From Straminergon stramineum (taxonomy: Eukaryota > Streptophyta > Bryopsida > Hypnales > Calliergonaceae): a stretch of 64,000 nucleotides of DNA. The DNA lies in contig OY987268.1 in NCBI GenBank assembly GCA_963920665.1, positions 8,062,501 through 8,126,500 of the forward strand, written 5' to 3'. Of this stretch, positions 24,313-36,495 are shown one piece after another. The notes under the pieces were generated by a model. The model ran no database searches and had not been told where the DNA came from. It was given only the letters and a program-made list of their open reading frames with translations. Both the position numbers and the translations under genes were made by a program. Position 1 is the stretch's first letter. Every line of letters starts with the position of its first letter.

Positions 24313-24910
24313 TTCTTTTCATTGCCTAGGTTGAAACCCAAAAGACCATCTACTTCCTCATTATACAACTATTTTGTCAAATTGGGCACAAATTGGTTTG
24401 CTAGAAAGCTAAAATATGAAATATACTCTCCTCAAAGAAATTTGGTTTTCTTTACTTATTTAGCTTTGCAATGACTTACCCCCAAAATGATAAAGTCCAA
24501 CATAAGCTTCCTAATCCATTAGCAGTTAACAACTATTTTCATATTCTAACTAGAAGATCTTGAATCAAATGTGTTATGGATGATGCAAAAAAGAAGCAAA
24601 TTCAATAATGTAATTATGATTGGATTGAATGATTACAATACTTGATTTTGAGGATGTTGAAAATTTGGTAGTTGTGCATGATGTTTAAAAAAATAACTTC
24701 TCTCTATATATAAATAATTCACCCTATTTCAAAATCTTCTCTTCAAATGAATTTGCAATGTGATTCATCTAAAACTTCTAGTGAATTGGAAGCTCACCTC
24801 CAAGAACTATTAATGTTCGAAAACCTAGTTTTGCAATCGCCCCCCTTGCATACTTTTTTTTTGTAATACTAAGATTTTGTTACCATTATTTTCTAATCAA
24901 TTGAAGATAA

Positions 24911-25504
24911 AATTTACCCCCTAAAGGATTGAGCACATTTTGGCAAAATTTGTCAAATTGCCATTTTTTAGTACAAGGGGAAAAATAAAACAAAAAGTTT
25001 CTAAAAATAAATTCAACCATACAAAATTGTATTGGGCTACTACAAGAACCTGTGACTTTTTTAAAGAACTTTGACAACGTAGATTGAAAGATTATAATGT
25101 TTGAAGTTTTGAGAAAAAGTTTTTTTCAACCTTGTCCAACATGTTTTGTAGACTAAAACTTCTCCTAGAGTGAAATTTTTGCACTAATTATGGGTATTTT
25201 TTATAGTTGCATCCTACATCATGTTTGTTACATAGGAGCCAAATTTCAGAAATAGAGGAGGAGTTTTGCACATACTAGCCAAAGATGCCCAAGTTGCCTC
25301 AAAAGTTTAGAGCAACATAACTTTTGATCAAAGCACCTAGTTGGAGAAAACTTGTAATTCTACCAATTAAGTATACATTCATATCTTAAAGATGAAAGAC
25401 CTTAATTTTTTTGAAAAGAATATGTATTCGAGATCATATTCATATTTTTTCTAGACCCATATAATCATAGGAGTTGACCTTTGAATCATTTATTTAGAGG
25501 TTAA
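24911..25504. mobile_element. TTAA-family MITE with mutated left end, abutting a second left end
   Basis: It starts ACCCCCTAAAGGATTGAGC, with the left TTAA lost, and ends TTTAGAGGTTAA at 25504. The inside follows the family block order. The terminal TTAA at 25501-25504 is shared with a new left terminus, TTAACCCCTAAATGACCC, which may close at about 25695 (AAGGGTTTAA). This gives two head-to-tail elements joined at one TTAA. Confidence 0.55.
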
Positions 25505-25859
25505 CCCCTAAATGACCCAAAGTCCTATTCAATGTGATGATCATGAATGTAGTGCTTTAGAGCCTTTTTTTTATAGTTTAGACATATCAATTATGCATTT
25601 TTTTGATATTGTAGATAATCTACTAGTACTTGATGTCTTTAAAATATAGCACAAGTACATTATACTTTTTGAATGACAATTCTTTAAGGGTTTAATCAAA
25701 TGGGCTTCTAAATGCACCATATGTCTAATCAAATGTTAATTGTAATGTGTATACAAAATGGTATATTATGAGGTTATGTAGAAAATGTGCAGACACCAAA
25801 ATGCCATGTGATACTATATATGAAATTATAAGACATTATGTACACCAATAGCAATTTAA

Positions 25860-26750
25860 ACTTCAATTTGAACTTCAATCAATAGGTGATACTTGGTTAG
25901 TGGATGCATTTTAGACTTGTCATGAGAATATTATAGCACATATATGTTTGAACATTCTTTTGAGGCTTGTGCCTTTAGATTAGTACTATTGCACCAATAG
26001 CATTTGTTTGAACTTCATTCGATGTGACACTTCTATCAGGAGCATGGTCTTATTTTATTGAGTAATACACAAGCACAAAGCATACTAGCACAACAAGATA
26101 TAATACTAAATCACAATGAACACACTTTTGAACTTCATTTGATGTGACAATTCTATCAGGAGCATGGTCTTATTTTATTGAGTCATACAAAAGCACAAAA
26201 TATGCCAGTAGGATAGGATATAGTGTGAATATTCTTTTGAACTTCATTCGATGTGACACTTAAGTCAATTGATGCATTTCAGAATATTGATGAGAGGATC
26301 ATGAAAAAATGGCTTAAAATTCTTATAGTGTCGTAGGTGGTACAACACATGCTAATATTGTACCACATAATACAATAGTACCAATATTATTCATTTTAAC
26401 TTCCATCTATGTGACACTATAAGAATCAATATTGTAGTGCATTGTACAATAGTACCAATATTATTCCTTTAAACTTCAATCAATGTGACACTGCAAGAGT
26501 CAATCAAATGCATTAAGATTTATAATGAAAAAATTCCAAAAAATTGAGTGGCTTAAAATCAGTACTTTTGAGGCAGCTAAAACAAGGAGAACCAATCTTA
26601 TTTTCTTTATAAAGGTAGTAATTAAGAAAAAATACTACTTAGAATTCTATTGTGGCTTATATGGCACAATATATGCTACAAGACATAGTAAGTCTATAGG
26701 ACCAATAATATATATTTTAACTTTAGTCAATATAATACTTAGGCAGATAA
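25860..26750. repeat. Direct-repeat field around a TTGAACTTCATTCGATGTGACA motif
   Basis: A block reading GAACTTCATTCGATGTGACA, or close variants, recurs about seven times (near 25868, 26010, 26130, 26239, 26398, 26471 and 26710). The copies at 26010 and 26130 are exactly 120 bases apart and share a further long stretch (TTCTATCAGGAGCATGGTC and TTATTTTATTGAGT). Spacing elsewhere is irregular. No element ends were recognised. Confidence 0.6.
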
Positions 26751-27619
26751 ATGCATTTTAGATTAAAATTGTTTAATTGAATTGGATTCCAATTTTAAAG
26801 ACTTTTTAAGAATTTAATATGTTGTATTGAAGGTAGAAGAATTAAATTCTGACTTCTAAAGTTATTTCAATTAATCTAAGAATTTGAAGAATAAGGCCCT
26901 TCATATTGATTTTGTGAAACCTAAATGAATGTGGTCTAATTAATGATCAAATGTGAATGAGATTGGAATGAAAGCCAACAAGATTTGCATATACATATAC
27001 ACAAGTCCTTGAATGACAATCACACCATCTAAATTAGTATGAAATAGTGTCGATCACATTAATTGATGTGCCTTACAAATTTGCATAATTCCAAAATTGG
27101 TGTGAAGTACGTAGTGTAATTAATTTGGGGACAATGTATTAATTGAATTAATTTTAGTAGTATTTTTTATAACAACTTAAAACTCATGCTAAGGTCTTGA
27201 TAAGACAATTTATAGAAGAGCCATTTAAAGACAAAATCTACTTCAAATCTATAAACAAGAATAAAAGATATTGAATTTTCATTCATAATTCATGATTTTC
27301 ATCCATCTATAGAATAAAAAAAATTTCATTTTCTTAAACTCAAATTCTTCTTAAATTTCTATTCTTAGATTTTAGATTTTGAAAAAAAATGTCTATAAAA
27401 AAATCATAGATTCCCATTCCAAAATGTATGGTATTCAAAATTCAACACCATACCATAAATTTGGGGTACCTAGGCATCAAGAATTTATGTTGAATTTTGG
27501 TAATCTACTAAAGAAATACTTGGAACCTTCATAGCTTCCAAATGTTGTTCAAATGAAACCTATTTAATTGTGATGAAATCTTCTTTAGCAATGTTGGAGA
27601 GTGTCAAAAAAAAATTAGG

Positions 27620-28212
27620 AAATGCAAGTAACTTCACTATTTTCAAATTTTTTGCTAAAACACAATGCAATTTTTTTTATAGGATCTATTTGACAAAATA
27701 CTCTTCTTTTTATCATTGGATGATATTGCAAAATGCCATCCAATCCAAGCATGGTATCACTTGATTTTAGATGAATAAATAAAATTTCATCCCAATTTTG
27801 CAAGTTTCATTCATTTTCTATGGATGTAAATAGTTTCATCACTCAAGTGAAGATTGCCTTTTTTCTGCACTCCCTAAAATAAATGAAAAAGAAAAAGAAA
27901 TACCAAGAACCTCACTATAATTCTCAAATTTTCACTTAGAAGCAATGCAAATCTTTTTTACAAGCAATATTTGGCAAGATACTCTTTCCTTTTCCAGTGG
28001 ATGAAATTAGACAAAATGCTATCCAATCTAGGCACAATATCATTCTATTTTAGACGAATAACTAAAATTTCATCCATATATTGCAAGTTTCATCCATTTC
28101 CGTGGATGTAAGTAGCTCCATTCCGGAAGTGAAGATCGAGGGCTTTCTTTTTTTTCTTTCTTTCTGCACTACTGTACTACCCTAAAATAAATGAAAAAGA
28201 AAAGAAAAAGTA
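27620..28212. repeat. Tandem duplication of about 300 bp
   Basis: Unit 1 (about 27620-27897) and unit 2 (about 27898-28212) share the same order of blocks: an AATGCAA block followed by a T-run, an 'ACTCTT' block, 'GCAAGTTTCATYCATTT', 'GGATGTAARTAG', 'AAGTGAAGATYG', 'TCTGCACT' and 'CCTAAAATAAATGAAAAAGA'. The copies have diverged by substitutions and small gaps, so the duplication is not recent. Confidence 0.65.
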
Positions 28213-28279
28213 ATCCCCCGGCCACCACTGATTCTCAGATTCCAAAGCCCACTCAGTCATGATTCAAAATCCATTCCCA

Positions 28280-28375
28280 CCTCCAAAATTCCCTTTTTCT
28301 TTTTCTTTTTTTTTATTAAAATCCTCCTCCCGATTCCTTTTTTCTTTTTTTTTCTTTTTTTTTCTTACACAAATG
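28280..28375. repeat. Polypyrimidine-rich tract
   Basis: Long runs of C and T on the plus strand, with repeated CTTTTT and TTTTTTCT units and only a short A-containing break. It is a simple-sequence tract and explains the Phe/Ser and Lys/Glu-rich frames on the two strands. Confidence 0.6.
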
Positions 28376-28394
28376 AAACACCCAATTCCCAAAT

Positions 28395-29096
28395 GGCTGG
28401 GGTGGATTGACCCCCTCGCTAGGCCCCCCCAAGTCATTCTAGGGGTGCATGTAAAAAAAAGACCCCCTATTTTGTGTTTCATTAAATTATCTTCTCTACC
28501 TCTCCTTGATAATTAGGGGCCTCTGATTGCAAATACGAATTCAAAATTTTCAAATTTTATCATGCATGAAAAATAAAAAATTTTAGGGTTTGTACTTGGG
28601 GATGATGCAAGGGGGTCAACCAAGCAGGGTGGATTGACGGCCAAGGTGAATTGACCCCCTCATTGCCCCACAGTTTAAGCACTGAATTTTTTTATTTGCA
28701 ACACATGATAAAATTTGCAAATTTTGAATTCATATTTGCAATCAGAGGTCCTAAATTAATTAGGAGTGATGAAGAAATACCAGAAAATGCGGCACAAAAT
28801 AGGGGGAATTTTTTTACAATGACCCTTCACTGGGGCAATGAGGGGGTCGATTCTCCCTGGCCGTGGATTGACCCCCTCACTTGTCCCCTCCAAGTCATTC
28901 CAGGGGTGCATGTAAGAAAAAAAACAGACACCCTATTCTGTGCTTCATTAATTTATCTTCTCTACCACTCCATGATATTTTGGGGCCTCTGATTGCAAAT
29001 ATGAATTCAAAATTTGCAAATTTTATCATGTGTGACAAATAAAAAATTTCAGGATTTTTACTTGGGGAGGAGCGAGGGGGTCAATCCACCCCGGCC
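28395..29096. mobile_element. Three-unit MITE array with alternating orientation
   Basis: Three units of about 225-240 bases, each bounded by GGATTGACCCCCTC-type inverted ends, lie nearly end to end at 28395-28635, 28639-28862 and 28863-29096. Units 1 and 3 run the same way; unit 2 is inverted. This is shown by the internal block GCCTCTGATTGCAAATA, which appears as its complement in unit 2. Short GGCC-containing spacers separate them. No coding sequence. Confidence 0.75.
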
Positions 29097-30563
29097 TTCT
29101 CAAATGAAGTGAATGCCCCTAACGTAAGTAAAGTAACTTCAGGGCCGGGTACGGAGGGAGGGAGGAAAGCCCCCATCATTCCCACAATCCCGCCCCCAGA
29201 TCCCCCATTAAAAAAATTCCCTGAAATCCAACCCAAATTCCCACTCCATCCCAATTATGACCACTTGGGAGTTCGGACCCCAAAAGGACCAAAAAAATCA
29301 TCAACCCCCCCTTGGAATGGCCTCCACCTGCCATTTGACAAAAGACAAATGAACTTTACCCCCAATTCCAACCCCCCGGCAACCCACCCACCAATTCCCA
29401 CAGGGGAAGTTAAAAATAGTTGGATGAAAAGTAAATAGGTGGATGGATGGATGAAGATTTTGGAGGAACCCTAATATATTACATCCACGCAGGAAAATCC
29501 CATCGGGGTACTAATTACGTTAATAAAAGTACATGGGGATATACTGACGGAGAAAGTGAGAATGGGAGTATTAAAAATAATTATTGACTGGCATCAAAAT
29601 CAGCCGACACCATAAATTATTGGAATTACTGTGGGTTCAAAATTAGGACTACTGTAGGACAGAAACAAAATACGGCCGGGGTGGCAATTTGAAAACAATT
29701 CCATTTTACTCAAAACACTTATTCTAGGCCTAATTATGTATGTGTTTATTATTGTAGTGTTAAGAGAAAGTTCTTTGCCGATTAGATTTTCAACTAATTA
29801 GGATTTTGGTTGGGCCTGTATTGAATTAGAACCGGTTCTAATTCAATACAAGCACAACCAAAAATCCTTGTAGTTGAGCTTCAAAAATTTATTGTTTTGT
29901 TAGTACCAATTTAGAACAACTATTACCATTTATTTTTGAAATCGATGATTTTCAATTGTCACAAGTCTTGATTCCATCCCAAAATATGTTAAATTAGTTA
30001 AAATGTTGGTACCAGGTGCTTCTTTTCTAGTTTAAAATGAGGAGGAGATGCATAATACTCAAATGCTTATTCGAAAGGGATTTGGGGTAAAGTTTCCACT
30101 ATTTCCACTATAAAAATAGATTAGGGCAAAATCACATGTGATCTTATAGACTTGGGTTAAAAAAAAACTCCAAAATTTCCACCTTGGAGAAAGTTGCAAA
30201 AAAAATATTATTTACCATGAAGTAATCAAACCCATGAATTTTGAAGTCTTATTTGATATGAGAGGCCAAAAAAGATCAAACAAGGGGAGTAAGTTATTAC
30301 AATGCCTATTCCAACTTCAAAATTTCATAACTAATTCAATAAGACTCCGAAAAATACAAATAAAAGCATCTCAGATCCATCTCCTTCTCCCCTTCCAATC
30401 CAAATCACCAAAAAAGGAATATCTCCACTTTCAACAACCTCCCCCCAACATAGATCAGTGGATAGGTAGAGCATCCCCCTTTATGACCTCCCCCCATACG
30501 CCCCCACACTAACAATGGCCCCCGCCACAACGAGAATAGACCCAACCCCTGTTAAACCCGAGA

Positions 30564-30604
30564 CGAACGAACGCACGAACGAATGAACGAACGCACGAAC
30601 GAAC
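30564..30604. repeat. GAAC-type tetranucleotide repeat upstream of KANADI
   Basis: Repeats of GAAC with CGAAC/TGAAC/GCAC variants (ACGAACGAACGCACGAACGA) lie at the start of the GC-rich KANADI leader island. This is a microsatellite, probably in the promoter or first transcribed part. Confidence 0.6.
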
Positions 30605-31872
30605 AGAGAGCTTCAGTCTCATCCAGTGGCGCATAAATGGACGCCCTCCGAAACGCTCTATCTTCGTCTCTTTCTTGTTGTTTCTCGAGACGCCATCACC
30701 AAGCTGTAGCCTTTACACCTCGCCACCGAGCTAGCTCCCGTTTTGCAACCCAGCGAAATGTGAATTCCAGGGACGCTGGCCGCGCCTCCTGCAACTTCCG
30801 CTTGACGCTCTCGGCGCGCTTGCCAACGCTCCCTGCGTTTTGAGCTTGCGTTTTTTGAACTTTAGTCGTCTGCGTTTGAGTTTGAGTTTGAGTTCGTGTT
30901 CGAGTTTGTAGTCTGCGTTTGAGTGGTTTGCGTTGCTTGGAAGTGTTGTTGGGGTGTGCGGAGGTGAACGGGGAAGCAAGCAAGCAAGCAAACACCCAGA
31001 GAGAATAACGGGGAAAGCAAGAGGGGCACGGATGCACACGAGTTCGTTTCCCCCGGAGTTGTTGTCGTCCCTCACGTGGGCTTTGCAGTTTGGATGTCGG
31101 CAAGGCTCCATGCGCTGCGGGATGTTCCGTTCGTTGCGATTTGACTCGCATGGGGCGCACTTCGGGGGATAACAGTAGCAGCAGCAACAGCAATAGGATT
31201 ATTCATCAGCAGTAGCAATCGCAGAACTTTGTGCTCTTCTAGCTTCTTCGCCTTCTTGACCGTCTTGAACACCATTTTCATCACTGTCGATCCCATTCGC
31301 TAGGTTATGTGTTTGGGACCAATCGAATCAGCAATCACAGGGGTGTGCTCTTTCTCTTCAGGTTACTGGAAACGTTACTCGGACACTACGGTAGGCTCGC
31401 TTTTGTTGTCGGTGGGGAGGAGCTGGGAGGGTCGTTGTTGGATTTCGGGCGGCACGCGGGAGGCCCGCATATCGCGCGTTTGTGGGGGTTTTCTGATTTC
31501 GGGACTAGCGAGGTTTGTCGCAATTGCAGATCCTTCTCGGTTTTGAATTCGGAGTGGTTGAGATTATTGGAGTGAGGACGGGTTGCTTTAGGAACTGATC
31601 TGTTCGAGGGGGGTTCGTGGTTTCGGTACCAGGAGCTGTGTACTAGCTGTGTAGAGGACGTAGTGGACTGATCGTTCCTGCGAGTTGTCTGTGAATTCGA
31701 ATGGAGTGCGGAGGCGCTTGTTCTCTGAGCCGACTCAACTTTCCGTGTAGCGTGCGCGTGGTGCATTCGTACGGTTGAATTCCTTCTGTCCAAACCTTGT
31801 CGGCGGTGTTTCTTACGAGCGCTTCAATTCGAGGAACCACGGAGGGGGGAGTGCTCCCTATCTTTCCATACA
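30600..31872 (+). promoter_or_regulatory. Long GC-rich promoter/5' leader of KANADI
   Basis: About 1.3 kb upstream of the KANADI start codon is clearly GC-richer than the flanks and carries several small upstream open frames (for example 31307-31546) that do not resemble proteins. Long leaders with upstream frames are common in developmental transcription factor genes; that this one is transcribed is inferred. Part of it may be intron or promoter. Confidence 0.45.
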
Positions 31873-33608
31873 ATGCAAGAGTTCATCGTAGAAAAATCCA
31901 TGAGTGTGTCGAGCTCGTCCACCAGTCATTCCGGCCCTGATTTGGCACTTCACATCAGTCCCCTCCACAGCAACACCAACACCACAACGCTACTACAACA
32001 CCAACACCCTTCGTCATCCTCCCAGCAGCCCCTGCGCGAGCATGTTCACGGCTTCGATCTATGGAAACAGCCTCCCAAATCCGGCCGCTACAACGACTGT
32101 GAACGCTCCACTCCTCACTCGACTTATGACAATGTGGGTCTGTGTTTGGGCACCAATCCACACCCTCCCTATCCTCCAATTCCACCAGAAAATTGTGACT
32201 ATCGTCACCCACCCCATCAGTTCTTGCCGGAGGGGCGGCACGTCACAAGTGAAGAATTCGAATACTCTCAAAGCTTGGTTTCTCCTTACCACAATACGAT
32301 GCATCCCTGCTTACTCTCTTCTGCCATTCCGGAGCTATCTCTGGGAAGATTGAGCGACGTTCATGTTGAGCCCCCTCCTCCTCCTCCTGAGCTTCTACTT
32401 CAGCGAATGCAGCAGTCGTATCCCCATCATCATGCGGGGGGGCTGCAGTACTGCAGCTATGCGGGGGCGCAGGTTCCGCGTCACTATCAAAGCCCTGGAA
32501 ATCTTGCGACGGTGATGGGAAGCTTTGGGAATGCGGCAAGACATTATGAAGGGGGGTATACGAATGTAGGCTTCAGGCCGCGCGTTCCCCCGAAGTCGCC
32601 GAATAAGAGGACCAGTCGGGCGCCGAGAATGAGGTGGACGAGCGCGTTGCATGCGCACTTTGTGCACGCGGTGGAGAGTCTCGGGGGTCATGAACGTGAG
32701 TGCAATTGAGAGGTGTATTTTTTGTTGTTGTGGAGGATAGTTGCTGTTGTTTTTGAAGTGCAAATCAGTGTGTGCAATTGATAGTTGCAGAATTTTTTGT
32801 GTCAATCAGTGAGCGCAATTGATAGTTGTAGGTATTTGGGGGGCTTTTTTGAGGCCAGAGAGAGTGACATGTGGTGAGAGGAGACGGAATTAATTGGTGC
32901 ATGTCCTGTGTTGATGAATTGGCACTTGCGAATCTGATTTTAGATGCTTGTTGTTGGTTGTGTACAGGGGCTACTCCAAAATCTGTTTTGGAGTTGATGA
33001 ATGTGAAAGAACTTACCTTGGCTCATGTGAAGAGTCACTTGCAGGTAGGAAGAATACTTTCAAATTTTGCTTCCTTTCTGGCTCGGATTGGGGGTTTTGC
33101 GTTTTTCGCTTCGTATTTCATATATGCTTGCATTGATTTTGAGCAATTGTTGTTAACGATTGCAGATGTACCGGACGGTGAAGACCACTGACAGACCAGG
33201 TCCTTCCTCAGGTCGGTGATTTGGAAAGGTTTCTCGGAAAGTCATATTTGAATGCATGCTTCTTGTGTTTTTGAGCTGTTTCGCCTCATGAAACGCAATC
33301 GTAGGATAGGATATCCATGACTTTCCCTCAAATGCGCAGGGCCAGCGTCTCTTGATGCGACATCACCACCACCAGAGGGTACTTCGCTTATGAATGACAC
33401 AACAAGGAATGACGTCCACATGGCGAACGCGACCATGCTGAACCTGGAGTTAAGCAATTACCATGGCGTGGGTGACGATCAAGATGACAACAAACCCTGG
33501 CTCCAGGAACCAAATTACAATCCCACTGAGAGAGGTACTGATCTGCTGCTTCCTCGATCCCCAAATGCTTGTGCTTTGGTTGACATTTCTGTACACTCTT
33601 TACGATAG
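31873..33608 (+). CDS. KAN: KANADI-type GARP-domain transcription factor
   Basis: Exons are read at 31873-32695, 32968-33044, 33166-33211 and 33340-33608, total 1215 bp, 404 residues. All introns are GT-AG and the frame is kept. Residues about 30-45 read PDLALHISPLHSNTN, the KANADI N-terminal motif. The GARP (Myb-like) domain at about 245-315 runs from KRTSRAPRMRW through LHAHFVHAVESLGGHER, ATPKSVLELMNVKELT and LAHVKSHLQMYRTVKTTDRP; its splice positions match those expected in KANADI genes. KANADI proteins are nuclear DNA-binding repressors that set organ polarity and antagonise auxin responses. A Pro run and a His-rich stretch precede the domain. The C-terminus is uncertain: the frame runs to a stop at 33608, but a donor at 33535 (AGAG|GTACTG) could splice to an acceptor near 34100-34107 and give a different tail. 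The family's usual LEFTLGR-like end is only hinted at by LNLELSNY. Confidence 0.9.
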
Positions 33609-35117
33609 GTTTTGAAGATCATTGTTACCTTTGCGTAATTGTGCATTACTACCCCAATATGGAGTTCTTATCGATTGCGAATTCAGACCGTTATCGGTCA
33701 TAACGGGTTGGTATGCATGCAATTGTGAACAATCAGATCTCTGGGGCATCAACAACAAGTAGCTAGGTTACGCCATAAGGTGGGGAACCCAGTACCAGTG
33801 CTATATGTTCGCATATATACACACACAGTAGTGTATGTACACCAAGAAGGCAACATGTTTTGTTAATACTGGCCGCGTATACCCACCTTAAACCTCCATC
33901 AGAGTTCGTGGTGAATGTCATCTGGTAAAACAGTGGTTTATATTTGAAAGTGATCACCTCTCCTCAGCATGTAGGACCACCTCCTTTTCTTTCTTTGGAG
34001 GGGCTCAAAATTGGTTGTTTAAGCATGTCCTAAGAAAATTGCGCTATTCCTGTACTTACGCATGCTGAACGTAATCTTTTCTTCGTGTTTGTGTGCAACA
34101 GGTTGCAGGTTGTTTGGAACCCTCAGCTGTTGACTGCTTCCCGTTTTGCTGTCCAGATATATGTGCATGTGCATGGCTCTTGGAAAAGCGTGCAGAAAAC
34201 ACATTTTGTGACCTATATAGCTGTGTTTTCTTATATATAGCGAAAGGAGGAGGATATATGAAAATATATATATATCTACTTTGCCTTGGGGGGAGTTGTT
34301 AGATCCTGGTGGAAGAGGAGCTGTAGTTTGTGTGCAAAAACCCTGATTCGATGGTTTTAGCAAATGCTTGGCTTTGAGCGAAGCGCAACGATCAGGTTAC
34401 TAGCTAGAATAAAACGGGATGTGGCAACCACTTGCGGGTAGTACTCACGTACTCCTGATGGAGCTCGGAGTAAGACTGGCGAAATCATCCCTCACAATGT
34501 TATGTGTGTATTACTTACTGTAAATGTTCATGGCCCTTGTGAAGGAGCCAGGATCCAAGGTTTTAACTGTTTAAGATACCGTGTTTGACACTCATTTCGT
34601 ACTTTGAATGTTTGTGTGTTTTACGGCACATAACGTACTGAACTTGTTATTTCCAAAATGTTCGCATGTTTTTGCGTAGAATCGGCGGGTTTGCAGCGTG
34701 TGAAGTAGCTAAGCTTAGGCAGCATATGATTGCAATTGATCAAAGATGCTTTGGGCGCAAAAGATTCCCCCAAATGGTGGATAATCTTATGAATTGATGA
34801 TGTTGTACTGGGTGTGCTGAATCGACACTTGTCCTTCAAGCGGCTGGTTGTGGGTCCTCAAGTCCTTACGGGAATTGTCTCATTCTTCAGGGAATTTACG
34901 GTAGGCCAATCTACAGTTTGTCAGGCAATAACTTACTTGCATTCCCTAAAAGAGGGCCTATTACAATAAGGGCCTATTCATTATGTTAGCCACATGCTCA
35001 TTTTGTTTTTGGAGGTTTCACTCTATTCTAGCTAGCTACTAGCATTGCAAGTGTGCCACTTCCCAAACAAAGAATTGATTAACCCCTATGGGACAACGAA
35101 ATTCTCTCATATTTTTA

Positions 35118-35690
35118 TATTCCCTCCCATCCCAAAATGATCTTCTTGTTGGCCTTAAGTTTTTGTCCCAAAATGATCTTCCTATTGCACTTCATGACTT
35201 GAGAATTGGTCAACTTCAATTTTTGATTGTTACTTGAGACTAACAAAACAACTTTGAGCAATAGTTTCCCTTCCATCTATACAATCATCAATCAAAATAC
35301 AAATTAAATGACTAAAGATGTCAATCAACACTCTTCGTCTTTATTTTTTGCATCTCTTTGAGTGTTTCTTGATTGAAGGAGAAGAAGCTTTGGGAGATGG
35401 TATAGAGGTCCACACATGGGCTTAGGCTTATACTAAGTGCCTACAAAACAATGACCTCACACTCTATAATTATGTGTCCAGTGGTGCTCCTTGAAAATGC
35501 CCCAAAAATTCCACTTTTCAAAACTCCAAAACGAAACTTTGACAAGGATTCCGAAACTCAAAATTTCTAGGACATTAGGAGTGTATCAAACCCTACTTGC
35601 CATGTGAAACAATTTTGAAAAAATATCATTTTCTGCCTTAATCAAGAATACTTTGTCCAATAGGAAGATCATTTTGGGACGGAGGGAGTA
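35118..35690. mobile_element. Stowaway-type (Tc1/mariner-like) MITE, copy 2
   Basis: TA plus TTCCCTCCCATCCCAAAA at the left pairs with a right end whose complement reads CTCCCTCCGTCCCAAAA plus TA. The core is 569 bases with TA on both sides. A repeat of the GTCCCAAAATGATCTTC block lies just inside the left end. The empty site survives in copy B of the segmental duplication near 38930. Non-coding, so non-autonomous. Confidence 0.8.
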
Positions 35691-36495
35691 CTATTAGTAG
35701 GTCGTGTAGAGACTCTATTGTGTAAGTGTATTTATCTTGTGTCCATTGATTGTGGTGATATAAAATTTGGAAGCATCTGGATTGTGCTTCTCATTGGATA
35801 TGTCAATGTGCTTAGTCATTTAAAACCACTAATTTTTGGTCCTCAAGAAGTTAAAATTCGAAATGAAGTTCACTTCCACAATAGAATAGCTTTTCCATGG
35901 GTCAAGAGCCTAGAAATTAGTATATGTATTTTATCTTCAACTTTGAAGATGTGCCTCTCATGCGTGGACTCTACATTTATAATATTGTATGCCAACAGTC
36001 CCTTTCACTCCCAGAAAATCACAACTCTCTACACTTGATACCTCTTGGAACTTAAGCCATATGATAAATGTGACCATGAATCATCATGGCTTTTGTTCTA
36101 CGCCAAGACAAGTGTCATCATGTTTTGTCACTACCCCATTAGCACAATAGGCATTATTACCAACAATAAATTGTAATTTAGGAGGATATTCAATTGTACT
36201 ACAAGTATGATTATGCTTTGGAGTCACAATGATTAGCATGTTGAGCATTGTTGGCAAAAATCATGACTTGAATGAATATTCAATTGTACTTCAGACAAAT
36301 GTGACTAGACTTTATCATTACATTTACCATAATAGGATTTCTACCAATGTTGTATATATATGTTCCACATTAGAATTTTGTTTTGAAAGTGTAGGAATAA
36401 ATCCTAGCCTCAATATATGTAACTAGCTTAAAACTTACAACATTTATAATAACCTTTCAACATGCATCCTTGTAGTTAGAATGTCCAATTTATAG

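Larger units (their letters stand above)
22169..30530. other. Intergenic repeat region between the coiled-coil gene and KANADI
   Basis: No supported gene over about 8.4 kb. Contents: an inverted degraded TTAA element (about 22500-23157), a Stowaway-type MITE (23763-24312), a TTAA element (24911-25504), a field of direct repeats (25860-26750), a tandem duplication (27620-28212), a pyrimidine-rich tract (28280-28375) and an alternating inverted-repeat array (28395-29096). A C-rich stretch at 29150-29420 gives proline-rich frames without motifs. Confidence 0.7.

Noticed and set aside
29109..29438. Plus-strand proline-rich frame of 109 codons
   Set aside because: It comes from a C-rich low-complexity stretch next to the MITE array and has no recognisable domain.
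30696..31193. Minus-strand frame of 165 codons in the KANADI leader
   Set aside because: GC-rich leader DNA yields long chance frames in several phases. The content is biased to Leu, Thr, Gln and Arg without motifs.
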